Shown piece after piece: positions 44,444 to 53,454 of a DNA stretch of 64,000 nucleotides (its first letter is position 1; each line of letters starts with the position of its first letter). Source of the stretch: Allomuricauda sp. NBRC 101325 (GTDB taxonomy: Bacteria > Bacteroidota > Bacteroidia > Flavobacteriales > Flavobacteriaceae); assembly GCF_030268205.1 (NCBI RefSeq), contig NZ_BSQF01000001.1, positions 1,160,649 through 1,224,648 of the forward strand. Reading direction: 5' to 3'. A program made the translations under genes and the position numbers. Below the pieces are notes generated by a model that did not search any database, was not told where the DNA came from, and saw only the letters and a program-made list of their open reading frames with translations.

Positions 44444-47125
44444 ATGAAAAGAATCTACTTGGCTTTTGCGGCTATTTTGTTTTCCGCAATGGCATTTGCA
44501 CAAGGAACTCTTACTGGTACGGTAACCGACGGTGACCAAGGCGGACCACTACCAGGTGCCACTGTTATGGTTAAAGGAACCAGTAATGGTACATCAACCG
44601 ATTTTGACGGTAACTTTACTATCGATGTAAATCAAAGCTCAGGATCACTTATTATCTCTTACATTGGATTTGTTTCTAAAACAATTCCATTTACCACTAC
44701 AGGTAATCTTGGAACAATTTCTTTATTGCCAGACGCCGAAGAGCTTGGTGAAGTAGTCGTTGTAGGTACAGGTATTATCGACCTTGCCACCGATCGTAAG
44801 ACTCCTATCGCGGTGTCTTCAGTTCCTGTTAAAATAATTCAGGAGAAGATCGGTACTCAAGACGTTACCATGACTTTGGTAAACACACCCTCTGTATATG
44901 TTTCTGGACAAGCTGGAGGTTTCGGTGATACCAACATGAGAGTTAGAGGTTTTGAACAAGATAACACTGCCTTCCTTTTAAATGGTCAGCCTATCAACGG
45001 TATGGAAGATGGTTTGATGTATTGGTCTAACTGGTCCGGTATTAATGATATTGCCTCCGGTATTCAGATCCAAAGGGGTCTTGGATCATCCAAATTGGCT
45101 ATCTCTTCTGTGGGTGGTACTGTAAACTTTGTGACCAAGGCTACCGAAATGAACGAAGGTGGTTTTGGATATGCAACTGTTGCGAACAACAACTATATTA
45201 AAACCTCTGCAGGATACAACACTGGTATTTCAGATAAAGGTTGGGGTATGAGTGTTATGTTGTCACACTGGCAAGGTGATGGTTACAATGAAGGTAACTT
45301 CGGTGAAGGACAAACTTACTTTATCTCTGTTGGATATAGACCAAGTGATAAACACGGATTCAACTTCTTGATCACCGGTGCTCCTCAATTCCATGATCAA
45401 AACTTTACCAAATCCATTTCTTCATATTTGGAATATGGAAGAAGATACAACAACAACTGGGGTACCTATAATGGTCAATACATGACCGAAAGAAGAAACT
45501 TCTACCACAAACCGGTTGCCAACTTAAACTGGGATTGGAACATTAACTCTACCACTAACCTATCAACTGTACTTTATGCCTCTTGGGGTAACGGAGGTGG
45601 AACTGGTAACTTGGGTAACAGAATCAGAACTGACGAAGGTAGAATCGATTATAATGCTATTTATGCCCAAAATGGTGCTGTAACCAACGGTGATGCAGTA
45701 AATTTTGGTTCTGAGCCAGCTTATATTACTCGTGCTTCTATGAACTTGCACAACTGGTATGGTTTGATTTCAAACTTGGAAAAAGAATTGGGTGATAATT
45801 TGACTTGGAATGTAGGTTTCGATTTAAGAACCTACTACGGTAAGCACTTTAGAGTAGTTTCCAATTTCCACGGATTAAATTCTTGGACTGAGAACATTCG
45901 TTTAAGAGACCAGAACAATAACCACCAAACTTATGGAACATTCGGTACCTACAAATTTGCTACAGCTACTGAATCTTTTGAGCCATCAGGTTGGAAAGCA
46001 GCTTTTGAAACTTACCCTGAAGATCAAAAAATCGCTTATAGCAACGATGAGCGTATTTCTTACGGTGGATTGTTCTCACAATTGGAATATGCTACAGATA
46101 CGTTTTCTGCTTTCTTCCAAGGTTCGGTTTCAAACCAGTACCACCAAAGATTCGACCCTTACCAATATGCTGATGCTTCTTTGATCAACGGAACATCGTC
46201 TCAATGGACCGGTGAGCCTTTGCCTGCTGGAATCGAGCCAGGTGTTGATTCTGAAAAAGTGAACAACTTTGGATACAACGCAAAAGGTGGATTTAGCTAT
46301 TCTCCAACTTCACAGCACAGTTTCTATGGTAACGTTGGATACTATAACCGTCAGCCTTACCACGATAATATTTACTTGAACTTTACCAACCAAGTGAATC
46401 CATTGACTGAAAACGAGAAGATTTTTGGTTTGGAGGCAGGATATGGCTTCTCTAGCTCTATGTTCTCTGCTAATGTGAACTTGTACAGAACTTCATGGAA
46501 AGATAGAGTAGCCTCTAGCTCAAATGTTGTTGACGATGTGGTAACCTATACTTCAAACTTCGGTACCGAGCAATTGCACCAAGGTGTGGAGGTTGATTTC
46601 AAATTCCGTCCAGTAAACGGGTTGAGCATCAACGGTTTTGCCTCAATCGGTGACTGGGTTTACAAAGGTGAAGCTGTTACTCAAGTAACAGATGAAGACA
46701 GAAATGTGATCAGCTTTGAAACTGAAGATTTTGATGGTGGAAAAGTTGGTGGTGCTGCACAGACATCAGGTGGTCTGGGTGTTGCCTACAGAATCAATAA
46801 AAATTTCTCTATAGATTCAGATTGGAGATATTACACTGATCTTTATTCTGATGTAGGTGCTATAAAAGAGAACTTGGAATTACCTTCTTTCTCTTTGTTG
46901 GATGCTGGAGCAACTTTTACCGTGCCTTTGGGTATCGATAAATCAAAACAGTTGAAGATCAGAGCGAACATGAACAACGTTTTGAACCACATTTATATCT
47001 CTGAGCTTACAACAGCTAATTTTGTTGAGGCTGGTGATGAAACTTATAAAGGAATCAATGTTTCCAACCAAGGTTATTTTGGTTTGGGTAGAACTTGGAA
47101 CGTTACTTTGCGTTACGATTTCTAA
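44444..47125 (+). CDS. TonB-dependent receptor with carboxypeptidase-like domain
   Basis: An 893-residue outer-membrane receptor. Signal peptide to about residue 19, then GTLTGTVTDGDQGGPLPGATV (carboxypeptidase-like domain with the usual SYIGF turn), a plug with NMRVRGFEQDNTAFLLNGQPIN and GLGSSKLAISSVGGTVNF, and a barrel ending in RTWNVTLRYDF. No SusD-like lipoprotein follows, so it is not a standard glycan (SusCD) pair. Codon use with many GGT, GAA and AAC codons hints at high expression. It is monocistronic with a strong terminator. The ligand is unknown. Confidence 0.93.
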   Translation: MKRIYLAFAAILFSAMAFAQGTLTGTVTDGDQGGPLPGATVMVKGTSNGTSTDFDGNFTIDVNQSSGSLIISYIGFVSKTIPFTTTGNLGTISLLPDAEELGEVVVVGTGIIDLATDRKTPIAVSSVPVKIIQEKIGTQDVTMTLVNTPSVYVSGQAGGFGDTNMRVRGFEQDNTAFLLNGQPINGMEDGLMYWSNWSGINDIASGIQIQRGLGSSKLAISSVGGTVNFVTKATEMNEGGFGYATVANNNYIKTSAGYNTGISDKGWGMSVMLSHWQGDGYNEGNFGEGQTYFISVGYRPSDKHGFNFLITGAPQFHDQNFTKSISSYLEYGRRYNNNWGTYNGQYMTERRNFYHKPVANLNWDWNINSTTNLSTVLYASWGNGGGTGNLGNRIRTDEGRIDYNAIYAQNGAVTNGDAVNFGSEPAYITRASMNLHNWYGLISNLEKELGDNLTWNVGFDLRTYYGKHFRVVSNFHGLNSWTENIRLRDQNNNHQTYGTFGTYKFATATESFEPSGWKAAFETYPEDQKIAYSNDERISYGGLFSQLEYATDTFSAFFQGSVSNQYHQRFDPYQYADASLINGTSSQWTGEPLPAGIEPGVDSEKVNNFGYNAKGGFSYSPTSQHSFYGNVGYYNRQPYHDNIYLNFTNQVNPLTENEKIFGLEAGYGFSSSMFSANVNLYRTSWKDRVASSSNVVDDVVTYTSNFGTEQLHQGVEVDFKFRPVNGLSINGFASIGDWVYKGEAVTQVTDEDRNVISFETEDFDGGKVGGAAQTSGGLGVAYRINKNFSIDSDWRYYTDLYSDVGAIKENLELPSFSLLDAGATFTVPLGIDKSKQLKIRANMNNVLNHIYISELTTANFVEAGDETYKGINVSNQGYFGLGRTWNVTLRYDF

Positions 47126-47148
47126 TAAACGATCCTAAGTATAAAATT

Positions 47149-47180
47149 AAAGTCCCTTGCTCGCAAGGGACTTTTTTTGT
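47149..47180 (+). terminator. Terminator after the 44444 TonB receptor
   Basis: A perfect 12-bp stem (AAAGTCCCTTGC with its complement) with a TC loop, followed by a T-run, 24 bases after the receptor stop. Confidence 0.9.
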
Positions 47181-47219
47181 GTTCAAAATTCCGTACTTTT
47201 AAGCCTCAAACTATACCCT

Positions 47220-47657
47220 ATGGAAATCATTAAAAACCTGCACTCTTACCTAGCTTATGTTGTTTTGGCCATTTTGGTTTTGGCTACCATTAATGCCATA
47301 ATCGGATGGATGGGCAAAAAAGACTTTACCATGCACAAGGATCTTCGTGTGAGCTTGTTCGCCCTTATTTTAAGCCATATTCAACTATTGGTTGGGCTTT
47401 TGCTATATTTTACAAGCGCCAATGGATTAAAGGCAATTCAGGCATTGGGAATGGGCGGATTGAATGCACCTGCCCGTTTATTGGCTTTGGAGCACCCTTT
47501 CATCAACATTATTGCTTTGGCTTTGATCACCATAGGTTGGTCACGTCACAAAAAGTTCATGGAAAGCGACAAAAAGTTCAAGACCATTGCCATTTTTTAC
47601 GGATTGGGCCTTTTATTGATTTTGAGCCGCTTGCCTTGGTCGCAGTGGTTGGGGTAA
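47220..47657 (+). CDS. Four-pass membrane protein with conserved histidines
   Basis: A 145-residue protein from the ATG at 47220; the in-frame start at 47157 would run through the terminator. It has four hydrophobic segments (about residues 10-28, 44-63, 85-102, 118-138) with histidines at or near their ends (NLHSYLAY, TMHKDLR, ILSHIQLLVG, LEHPFINI, SRHKKF). A heme b-type four-helix protein is a possibility by pattern, but I cannot name the family with confidence; these genes are common in Flavobacteriia. The end of the gene is followed by a palindromic repeat. Confidence 0.75.
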   Translation: MEIIKNLHSYLAYVVLAILVLATINAIIGWMGKKDFTMHKDLRVSLFALILSHIQLLVGLLLYFTSANGLKAIQALGMGGLNAPARLLALEHPFINIIALALITIGWSRHKKFMESDKKFKTIAIFYGLGLLLILSRLPWSQWLG

Positions 47658-47667
47658 TTTAATTGTC

Positions 47668-47687
47668 ATTCCTGCGAAAGCAGGAAT
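47668..47687. repeat. REP-like palindrome A
   Basis: An 8-bp stem ATTCCTGC with GCAGGAAT around a GAAA tetraloop, in the longer shared text TGTCATTCC. It lies directly after the RadC-like gene stop and matches the type of copy at 48140 in the same orientation. Confidence 0.7.
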
Positions 47688-47689
47688 CC

Positions 47690-48091
47690 CTAAATCGTCA
47701 CATAATTGGTCTCCGTAATAATAATATGATCTAGCAGCTCTATTTCTAATATTGCTGCTGCTTTTTCCATGCGTTCCGTAAACAGGATGTCTGCTTCGCT
47801 GGGTTCTAAATTACCAGAAGGATGGTTATGACAAAGTATAATTTTGTGACACTGCTTTGCTGCAGCCAAACTTAATACCTGTACAGGAGTCACAATATTT
47901 CTGTTTGCAGTCCCAATAGTTACCAATTCAACATATTCAATGTCGTTGGCGGCATTAAGGCCAATGGTCCAAAAATATTCCTTTTGCCTGTGCAGCTTAT
48001 TTTGACGCCACAGTACCTTTTGCATGATGCGAGCAATGTCATCGGTACCAGAAATGTGTTTGTCCTTGTCTTTGGGAAGTCTTACGGTCAT
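47690..48091 (-). CDS. radC: Short RadC/JAB domain protein
   Basis: A 133-residue protein with only the JAB1/MPN-like metal domain of RadC. The signature HNHPSGNLEPSEAD (His, His, Ser, Asp zinc set, near residues 91-104) is intact and the acidic residue upstream is in the EYVELVTIG strand region. Full-length RadC of about 225 residues has an N-terminal helix-hairpin-helix that is missing here. Short JAB forms are often carried by mobile elements in Bacteroidota. The gene is bracketed by two palindromic repeats. The symbol is by domain only; the function is not established even for full RadC. Confidence 0.85.
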   Translation of the reverse strand: MTVRLPKDKDKHISGTDDIARIMQKVLWRQNKLHRQKEYFWTIGLNAANDIEYVELVTIGTANRNIVTPVQVLSLAAAKQCHKIILCHNHPSGNLEPSEADILFTERMEKAAAILEIELLDHIIITETNYVTI

Positions 48092-48139
48092 GGTTTAAAG
48101 ATAGAAAAAATAGTTTCTCAGGAATATTTCGATTTTGTC

Positions 48140-48159
48140 ATTCCCGCGCAGGCGGGAAT
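48140..48159. repeat. REP-like palindrome B
   Basis: An 8-bp stem ATTCCCGC with GCGGGAAT around GCAG, in the same TGTCATTCC context as palindrome A at 47668. It differs from A at matched stem positions, which keep pairing. Confidence 0.7.
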
Positions 48160-48162
48160 CTA

Positions 48163-49200
48163 TCACTTTTCCTCCTTCAACAAAAACAAATAAGCAGGGA
48201 AGTGGTCGCTATACCCAGCAGTATATGTGCCTCCCGAATAGGTCCGTAAAGGATAGCCTTTAAAACGTCCAGTTTCGGTTCGGATAAATGATGGGGCAAA
48301 AATACCAGCCTTCCAAAACGAAAGTTGTTCATGGGTGTCGTCCAAAAGGCTCGGCGTCATAAAAATCTGGTCAAAAAGGTTCCATTTATCCCGATAAGCC
48401 AATGAACCAATTCCCTTTCGGAACATTTTTTCCATCGGATTGAATAGGGAAACACTGTCCACTTGCTTCGGATTCCCCGCGGTTTTTAATATCTTTTTTA
48501 AGCTGTCATCAATGGGATCGTCGTTCAAATCTCCCATGGCAATTATTTTGGCATCCGGGTTCAATCGTCGTATGGAATCCATGATGCGTTTGTTCAACAG
48601 CGCCGCTCGGATTCGTAATGGTTGACTTTTAGCTGAGCCTCCCCTTCGTGAGGGCCAATGGTTCACGATAAAATGGATTTCTTCCTCATCCAAAATACCG
48701 CCAACCACCAATTGATCTCGGGTATATTCGCGGTCGCCCATATCGTCGAACAATAACAACCGATGGCTTTTAAAGGAAGTGGGCAAGAACGAAGTTTTTT
48801 TGAACAACAAAGCCACATCTATCCCTCTTTCGTCAGGGGAATCAAAATGCACAATGCCATAATCCTTATCCCTTAGGTTAGGGTGTGCAATCAAATCTTC
48901 GACGACTTTTCGGTTTTCCACTTCGCAGAGCCCGACAATGTCTGGAGAAGTTTTGGAGGTTTCTTTACCAATTTGGGATATAACCCTGGACAGATTTTCA
49001 ACCTTTTGTTGATAGCGTTCCGTTGTCCAATGATACCTTCCTTGTGGAGTCCGGTCATCATCAAAAGTCAGCGTATCGTTCTCCGTATCGAAGAGGTTTT
49101 CGCAATTGTAAAACGCTATGGTTCGTAACGTAAAAGTTTTGGACTGTTGTCCATAAAGTGAGGTCGATATTAATACAAGTAGGCATATTAATAATCGCAT
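48163..49200 (-). CDS. Secreted endonuclease/exonuclease/phosphatase (EEP) fold enzyme
   Basis: A 345-residue enzyme with a signal peptide (cleaved near LYGQ, residue 18) and a complete EEP domain: IAFYNCENLFD (Asn, Glu), VGLCEVENRKV (metal Glu), VNHWPSRRGG (His), IAMGDLNDDP (Asp, Asn) and AGYSDHFPAYL (Asp-His). The family includes DNase I-like nucleases and phosphatases; the motif set is that of bacterial extracellular nucleases. It is divergent from the TBDR at 49304, whose neighbour is a DUF5689-LTD lipoprotein. Nuclease activity is likely; the substrate is not shown. Confidence 0.92.
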   Translation of the reverse strand: MRLLICLLVLISTSLYGQQSKTFTLRTIAFYNCENLFDTENDTLTFDDDRTPQGRYHWTTERYQQKVENLSRVISQIGKETSKTSPDIVGLCEVENRKVVEDLIAHPNLRDKDYGIVHFDSPDERGIDVALLFKKTSFLPTSFKSHRLLLFDDMGDREYTRDQLVVGGILDEEEIHFIVNHWPSRRGGSAKSQPLRIRAALLNKRIMDSIRRLNPDAKIIAMGDLNDDPIDDSLKKILKTAGNPKQVDSVSLFNPMEKMFRKGIGSLAYRDKWNLFDQIFMTPSLLDDTHEQLSFWKAGIFAPSFIRTETGRFKGYPLRTYSGGTYTAGYSDHFPAYLFLLKEEK

Positions 49201-49303
49201 TATATTTTGATTTTGTAGCTAAAATAAGTAAGATTGCTCGCTTTTTGCAAACTCTGTACAGCAATTACAACCCCAAATTTAAAATTTAACCTACAAATAA
49301 GTT
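49201..49303. promoter_or_regulatory. Shared divergent region of the nuclease and TonB-receptor genes
   Basis: A 103-base AT-rich stretch must hold both promoters. I see no exact TAnnTTTG box on either strand (the nearest is GCTTTTTG at about 49230 on the plus strand), so both genes may need an activator or an ECF sigma factor. Confidence 0.35.
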
Positions 49304-52036
49304 ATGAGAACTACTATGCTCATGACAGTGCTGGGGTGTTGCTGTACATTTGGCCAACAAGGCACTGTCGTTACCGGTAGCATGTATGAAAAAGGGATGA
49401 ACAAACCTATTTCAAATGCTACGATTGCCGTTCAAGGGCAGTCACAAACCACTCTTACAGACCATTCCGGAGAATTCGAAATTTCCCTTACACTGCAGGG
49501 AGATTATGTCTTGGAAGTAGCGGCCCAGGATTATTTGCCCAAAGAATTTTCCCTGTATTTGGATGGGAACCCTATTAACTTGGGTATTATTTACTTGGAC
49601 CGGGATATCCAATTTGAGAAAACGGATAATCTTATTACGTTAACCGATGGAGACCTATTGGATGATTTTGAATCCGTATCAGGCTCCATGGGTTTATTGC
49701 AATCCACTCGTGATGTTTATCTGAATCGTGCGGCCTTTGATTTCGGACAAGCTTTTTTTAAAGTTAGAGGGTACGATTCCAGAAACAGTATGGTCCTTAT
49801 TAATGGAGTTCCCATGAACAAATTTTTTGATGGAAGACCTCAATGGAATCATTGGGGAGGACTCAACGATGTTACCCGAAACCAAGAATTTACCAATGGA
49901 TTGGCCTTAAACCCCAGCACTTTTGGAGGAATTTTAGGGAATACCAACATCAATACACGGCCTTCGGGGATGCGTTCAGGTATTCGATTATCCGCCTCCT
50001 CCAGTAACCGCACATATCGAAACAGACTCATGGCGACCTATAATTCTGGGGCTAAAGAAAATGGATTGGCTTATTCCGTTTCAGCTTCGAGGAGATGGGC
50101 GGAAGAGGGTTATGTTCAGGGCACTTTATATGATGCGTATTCCTTTTTCGGTGCTGTCGAATATCAATTTAATCCACAAAATAGTATTTCTGTTACAGGT
50201 ATTTGGGTGAGAAACCGCAGAGGACGTTCGGCAGCCTTGTCGGATGAAGTTTTTCAACTGATGGGCAACCGATATAATCCCTATTGGGGAAATCAAGAGG
50301 ACAAGATTCGAAATTCAAGGGAACGTGAAATATCAGAACCAATTTTTATAGTCAATTACGATTTGGAAAAGGAGAAGTTCCATTGGAAAGCAGGCGTAGC
50401 ATTTCAAATGGGAATTAATACTAGGAGTAGAATTGGCTATTACAACGCACCAAATCCTGATCCTACCTATTATAGGTATTTGCCCAGTTATTACATCAAT
50501 GGTTCGTTTGGAGCAGATTTTACGAATGCTAATTTGGTAAAGGAAGCATTTTTGGAACATCCGCAATTGTCTTGGGAATCATTGTATGCTGCTAATAAAA
50601 ATTCTGGGCCAAAAGCTTCGTACTTGGTTTACGATGATGTGGTCAAAGACAAAACCATTACCGCTTCAAGTGCTTTTGGATACCAATTGAATAAATGGGC
50701 GAAAATAGGATTGGGCGGCAATTATAGATCCACAACATCCGATAACTATGCCGAATTGTTCGATTTGCTTGGAGCAAGGTATCATGAGGACATGGATACA
50801 TTTTCCAACACGCTCAACGATGCACAGGGTAACCTTCAAAAAGCGGTAGGCGACATATTCAATTATCATTATGATTTAAATACTTCAAGATGGGAAGGAT
50901 TTGCTCAAGCTGAATTGAATTTTGATAAATGGAGTGGATTTGTTTCAGCAGCTTATTCCACTTTTCAAACTCAACGAACAGGTTTTTTTCTCAACGAACG
51001 ATACGAGGAAAATTCTTTGGGTGTAGGGGATAACGTTTCGTTTTCAAATTTTGCGTACAAAGGTGGAGCAACCTATTTTATTTCGGGTCGGCATTGGGTT
51101 ACCGCAAATACGGGCTATTTGGAAAGACCCCCGACCTTGCAGAATATTTTCATCAACCCAAGGGAAAATCATGGTATTGTAAATGACCTTCAATCGGAAA
51201 CAGTAGCAATTGTAGATCTTAGCTATTTTGTCCGCCTGCCATCTCTTTCGGGGCGGATAAGTGCTTTTTATACTCGATTCCAACATGAGACCGACATCAA
51301 TTTCTTTTTTACAGATACTGGTTTGGGCTCCGATTTTGTGCAAGAGGTAATTACAGGATTGGATAAACTCCACAAAGGCATTGAATTTGGATTTGAGTAT
51401 GAAGCCTCTTCAAGTGTTAAGTTGACCACTGCTGGAAATATTGGAAATTACACCTATGCCAGTGACCCGATGGTACAAATTAATTTTGATACGTCCAGCC
51501 CCGAAGAAGACCTTATTTCCATCGATGGTTACAGTGATTTGGGCTTTGCCAATTTAAAGGGGTTGAAATTGGCTCAAGGCCCACAAACCGCTTTGGCTTT
51601 AGGTGTGGAATATCGCTCCCCAAAGTATTGGTGGGTAGGAGCGTCCACAAATTTCCTTACCAATAATTACATCAATATTTCAACGATCTCTCGAACGTCC
51701 AGTTTTAAAATTAACCCTGAAACGGGCGAAAAATTTCGCGAGGCCACCGATGAAAATATTGCAAAACTATTGGCCCAAAATAAAATGCAAGATATCTACC
51801 TGTTGAATGTGGTAGGTGGAAAATCCTGGTTACTGGGAGGTAAATACATCAGCGCATTTGCCAGTGTGAGCAACCTTTTTGATTCTGTTTTTAAAACAGG
51901 GGGGTATGAGCAGAGCCGCAATGGGAATTTTGGTCAAATGCAACAGGACAATTTGAGCGGCACGCCTTCATTTGGACCTAAATATTGGTTCAGTTACGGG
52001 CGTACCTACTTTTTGAATTTGGCAATCAGCTTTTAA
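49304..52036 (+). CDS. TonB-dependent receptor of the nuclease locus
   Basis: A 910-residue outer-membrane receptor: short signal, a carboxypeptidase-like domain (TVVTGSMYEKGMNKPISNATI), a plug with FFKVRGYDSRNSMVLINGVPMN, GGLNDVTRNQEFTNGL and a 22-strand barrel closing with YFLNLAISF. No SusD homologue is next to it. Instead the next gene, 10 bases after its stop, encodes a DUF5689-LTD lipoprotein, and the divergent gene encodes a secreted EEP enzyme. The trio suggests uptake of products of extracellular nucleic acid or phosphoester breakdown; that is inference from context. Confidence 0.92.
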   Translation: MRTTMLMTVLGCCCTFGQQGTVVTGSMYEKGMNKPISNATIAVQGQSQTTLTDHSGEFEISLTLQGDYVLEVAAQDYLPKEFSLYLDGNPINLGIIYLDRDIQFEKTDNLITLTDGDLLDDFESVSGSMGLLQSTRDVYLNRAAFDFGQAFFKVRGYDSRNSMVLINGVPMNKFFDGRPQWNHWGGLNDVTRNQEFTNGLALNPSTFGGILGNTNINTRPSGMRSGIRLSASSSNRTYRNRLMATYNSGAKENGLAYSVSASRRWAEEGYVQGTLYDAYSFFGAVEYQFNPQNSISVTGIWVRNRRGRSAALSDEVFQLMGNRYNPYWGNQEDKIRNSREREISEPIFIVNYDLEKEKFHWKAGVAFQMGINTRSRIGYYNAPNPDPTYYRYLPSYYINGSFGADFTNANLVKEAFLEHPQLSWESLYAANKNSGPKASYLVYDDVVKDKTITASSAFGYQLNKWAKIGLGGNYRSTTSDNYAELFDLLGARYHEDMDTFSNTLNDAQGNLQKAVGDIFNYHYDLNTSRWEGFAQAELNFDKWSGFVSAAYSTFQTQRTGFFLNERYEENSLGVGDNVSFSNFAYKGGATYFISGRHWVTANTGYLERPPTLQNIFINPRENHGIVNDLQSETVAIVDLSYFVRLPSLSGRISAFYTRFQHETDINFFFTDTGLGSDFVQEVITGLDKLHKGIEFGFEYEASSSVKLTTAGNIGNYTYASDPMVQINFDTSSPEEDLISIDGYSDLGFANLKGLKLAQGPQTALALGVEYRSPKYWWVGASTNFLTNNYINISTISRTSSFKINPETGEKFREATDENIAKLLAQNKMQDIYLLNVVGGKSWLLGGKYISAFASVSNLFDSVFKTGGYEQSRNGNFGQMQQDNLSGTPSFGPKYWFSYGRTYFLNLAISF

Positions 52037-52046
52037 ACACAACATC

Positions 52047-53408
52047 ATGAAAAAAACAATAAATATTTTAGCATTTTTAATGCTGGTAATTCAACTTTCG
52101 TGTATCGATGGTAGCGATTTTAATGAGCTACATAATCTGTGCAATTCAGAATTGAAATCCAATTTTAGTTTTCAGGAGTTGGATCAATTGGCTACAGCAG
52201 AGACATTACAAATTGAAGATGACCTTGTAATTGAAGGTTACATCATCTCCTCTGATAAAGCGGGTAATTTTTTTAATGTACTCGTTATCCAAGACACGCC
52301 GAATAATCCAACTAAAGGGCTTCAACTGGAAATGGATGTAAGGGAATCACATCTTCAATTTTCCCTTGGTAGCAAGATAATTATCAAACTTAAGGGCTTG
52401 TATTTGCAAAAGAGGTACGATAATCTGTTGTTGGGCAGTGTATTTACTTCCTTTGGAAATATTTCGGTGGGGCGTTTGCCCGGTCCAAAAGTAAAAGAAC
52501 ATGTTTTTCTGTCCTGTGAAGAAGCAAATCCGGTTCAACCCATGGTCACTACCATTTTGGAAATTCAAAATATGCCTTCAAATATTTTAGTGCAATTGGA
52601 TGATGTTGAATTTGTGGATGAGGAGTTGGGGGAATCTTTTGCTGTTCCTGAAGAAGAAACCGAAAGGCACCTTCAAGATTGTGAAGAAAATCAAGTTGTA
52701 CTATTAAACAGCGGATATGCAGATTTTCAGGCTGATACATTGCCTGAAGAAAACGGTAGCATAACCGGTGTGGTAGTAAGGGACAAAAATGCTTCAAGAT
52801 TGGTAATTCGGGATTTAGATGATTTGGATTTCAAAAAGGAACGCTGCCCAGAAATCATAACCGAATTCACTTCTGATCAAATATTTATTTCGGAATTAGC
52901 CGACCCTGAAAATAATGCAGGAGCTAGGTTTGTTGAGTTGTACAATGCAAGTTCGGAACCCTTGGATTTAAACCTTTGGACACTTCGTCGCTATACAAAC
53001 GACAACATAGAAGTAAGTTCTACCATAGATTTATCGGGATGGATCATTGGACCCGAAAGCACCTTGGTCATTTCGCCAAATGCAGCAGAGTTTGAATTGA
53101 TCTATGGTTTTCCTCCAGATTTGGAAGTTGGCACCAATAGTCCTGCCGATTCAAATGGAGATGATAATTTAGAATTAGTGGATCCTTTTGGAGCTGTTAT
53201 CGATGTATTTGGAATTATAGGAGAAGATGGCTCGGGCACCAATCACGAGTTTGAAGATGGAAGGGCCACACGAAATATGGATGTACTTAAGGCAAACCCT
53301 ATTTACACCTTTTCGGAATGGACCATTTATAACGATTCTGGCGATGCGGGAACCATAAACTTGCCCCAACAAGCTCCGCAAGATTTTACTCCGGGACAAC
53401 GTAATTAA
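52047..53408 (+). CDS. DUF5689 plus lamin-tail-domain (LTD) lipoprotein
   Basis: A 453-residue lipoprotein (lipobox QLSC). The first half (about residues 40-265) fits DUF5689, an OB-like fold common in Bacteroidota: DLVIEGYIISSDKAGNFFNVLVIQD, a long sheet with LGSKIIIKLKGLYL, and SITGVVVRDKNASRLVIRD. The second half (about 275-410) is a lamin-tail domain: IFISELADPENNAGARFVELYN, LDLNLWTLRRYT, STLVISPNAAEF and DVFGIIGEDGSG. The two halves together with the nearby EEP enzyme recall the domain set of ExeM/Xds nucleases. It may tether nucleic acid or the nuclease at the cell surface. Confidence 0.88.
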   Translation: MKKTINILAFLMLVIQLSCIDGSDFNELHNLCNSELKSNFSFQELDQLATAETLQIEDDLVIEGYIISSDKAGNFFNVLVIQDTPNNPTKGLQLEMDVRESHLQFSLGSKIIIKLKGLYLQKRYDNLLLGSVFTSFGNISVGRLPGPKVKEHVFLSCEEANPVQPMVTTILEIQNMPSNILVQLDDVEFVDEELGESFAVPEEETERHLQDCEENQVVLLNSGYADFQADTLPEENGSITGVVVRDKNASRLVIRDLDDLDFKKERCPEIITEFTSDQIFISELADPENNAGARFVELYNASSEPLDLNLWTLRRYTNDNIEVSSTIDLSGWIIGPESTLVISPNAAEFELIYGFPPDLEVGTNSPADSNGDDNLELVDPFGAVIDVFGIIGEDGSGTNHEFEDGRATRNMDVLKANPIYTFSEWTIYNDSGDAGTINLPQQAPQDFTPGQRN

Positions 53409-53411
53409 AAA

Positions 53412-53440
53412 AAAGCCCCTTTTAAAGGGGCTTTACTCTT
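53412..53440. terminator. Bidirectional terminator after the LTD gene
   Basis: A palindromic AAAGCCCC stem with GGGGCTTT around a TTTTAAA centre, flanked by A and T runs, lying between the LTD gene and the convergent YSC84 gene. Confidence 0.85.
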
Positions 53441-53454
53441 TTTATTGGGATAGC

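Noticed and set aside
44444-53408. SusC/SusD polysaccharide utilisation loci
   Set aside because: Neither TonB receptor has a SusD-like gene or glycoside hydrolases beside it.
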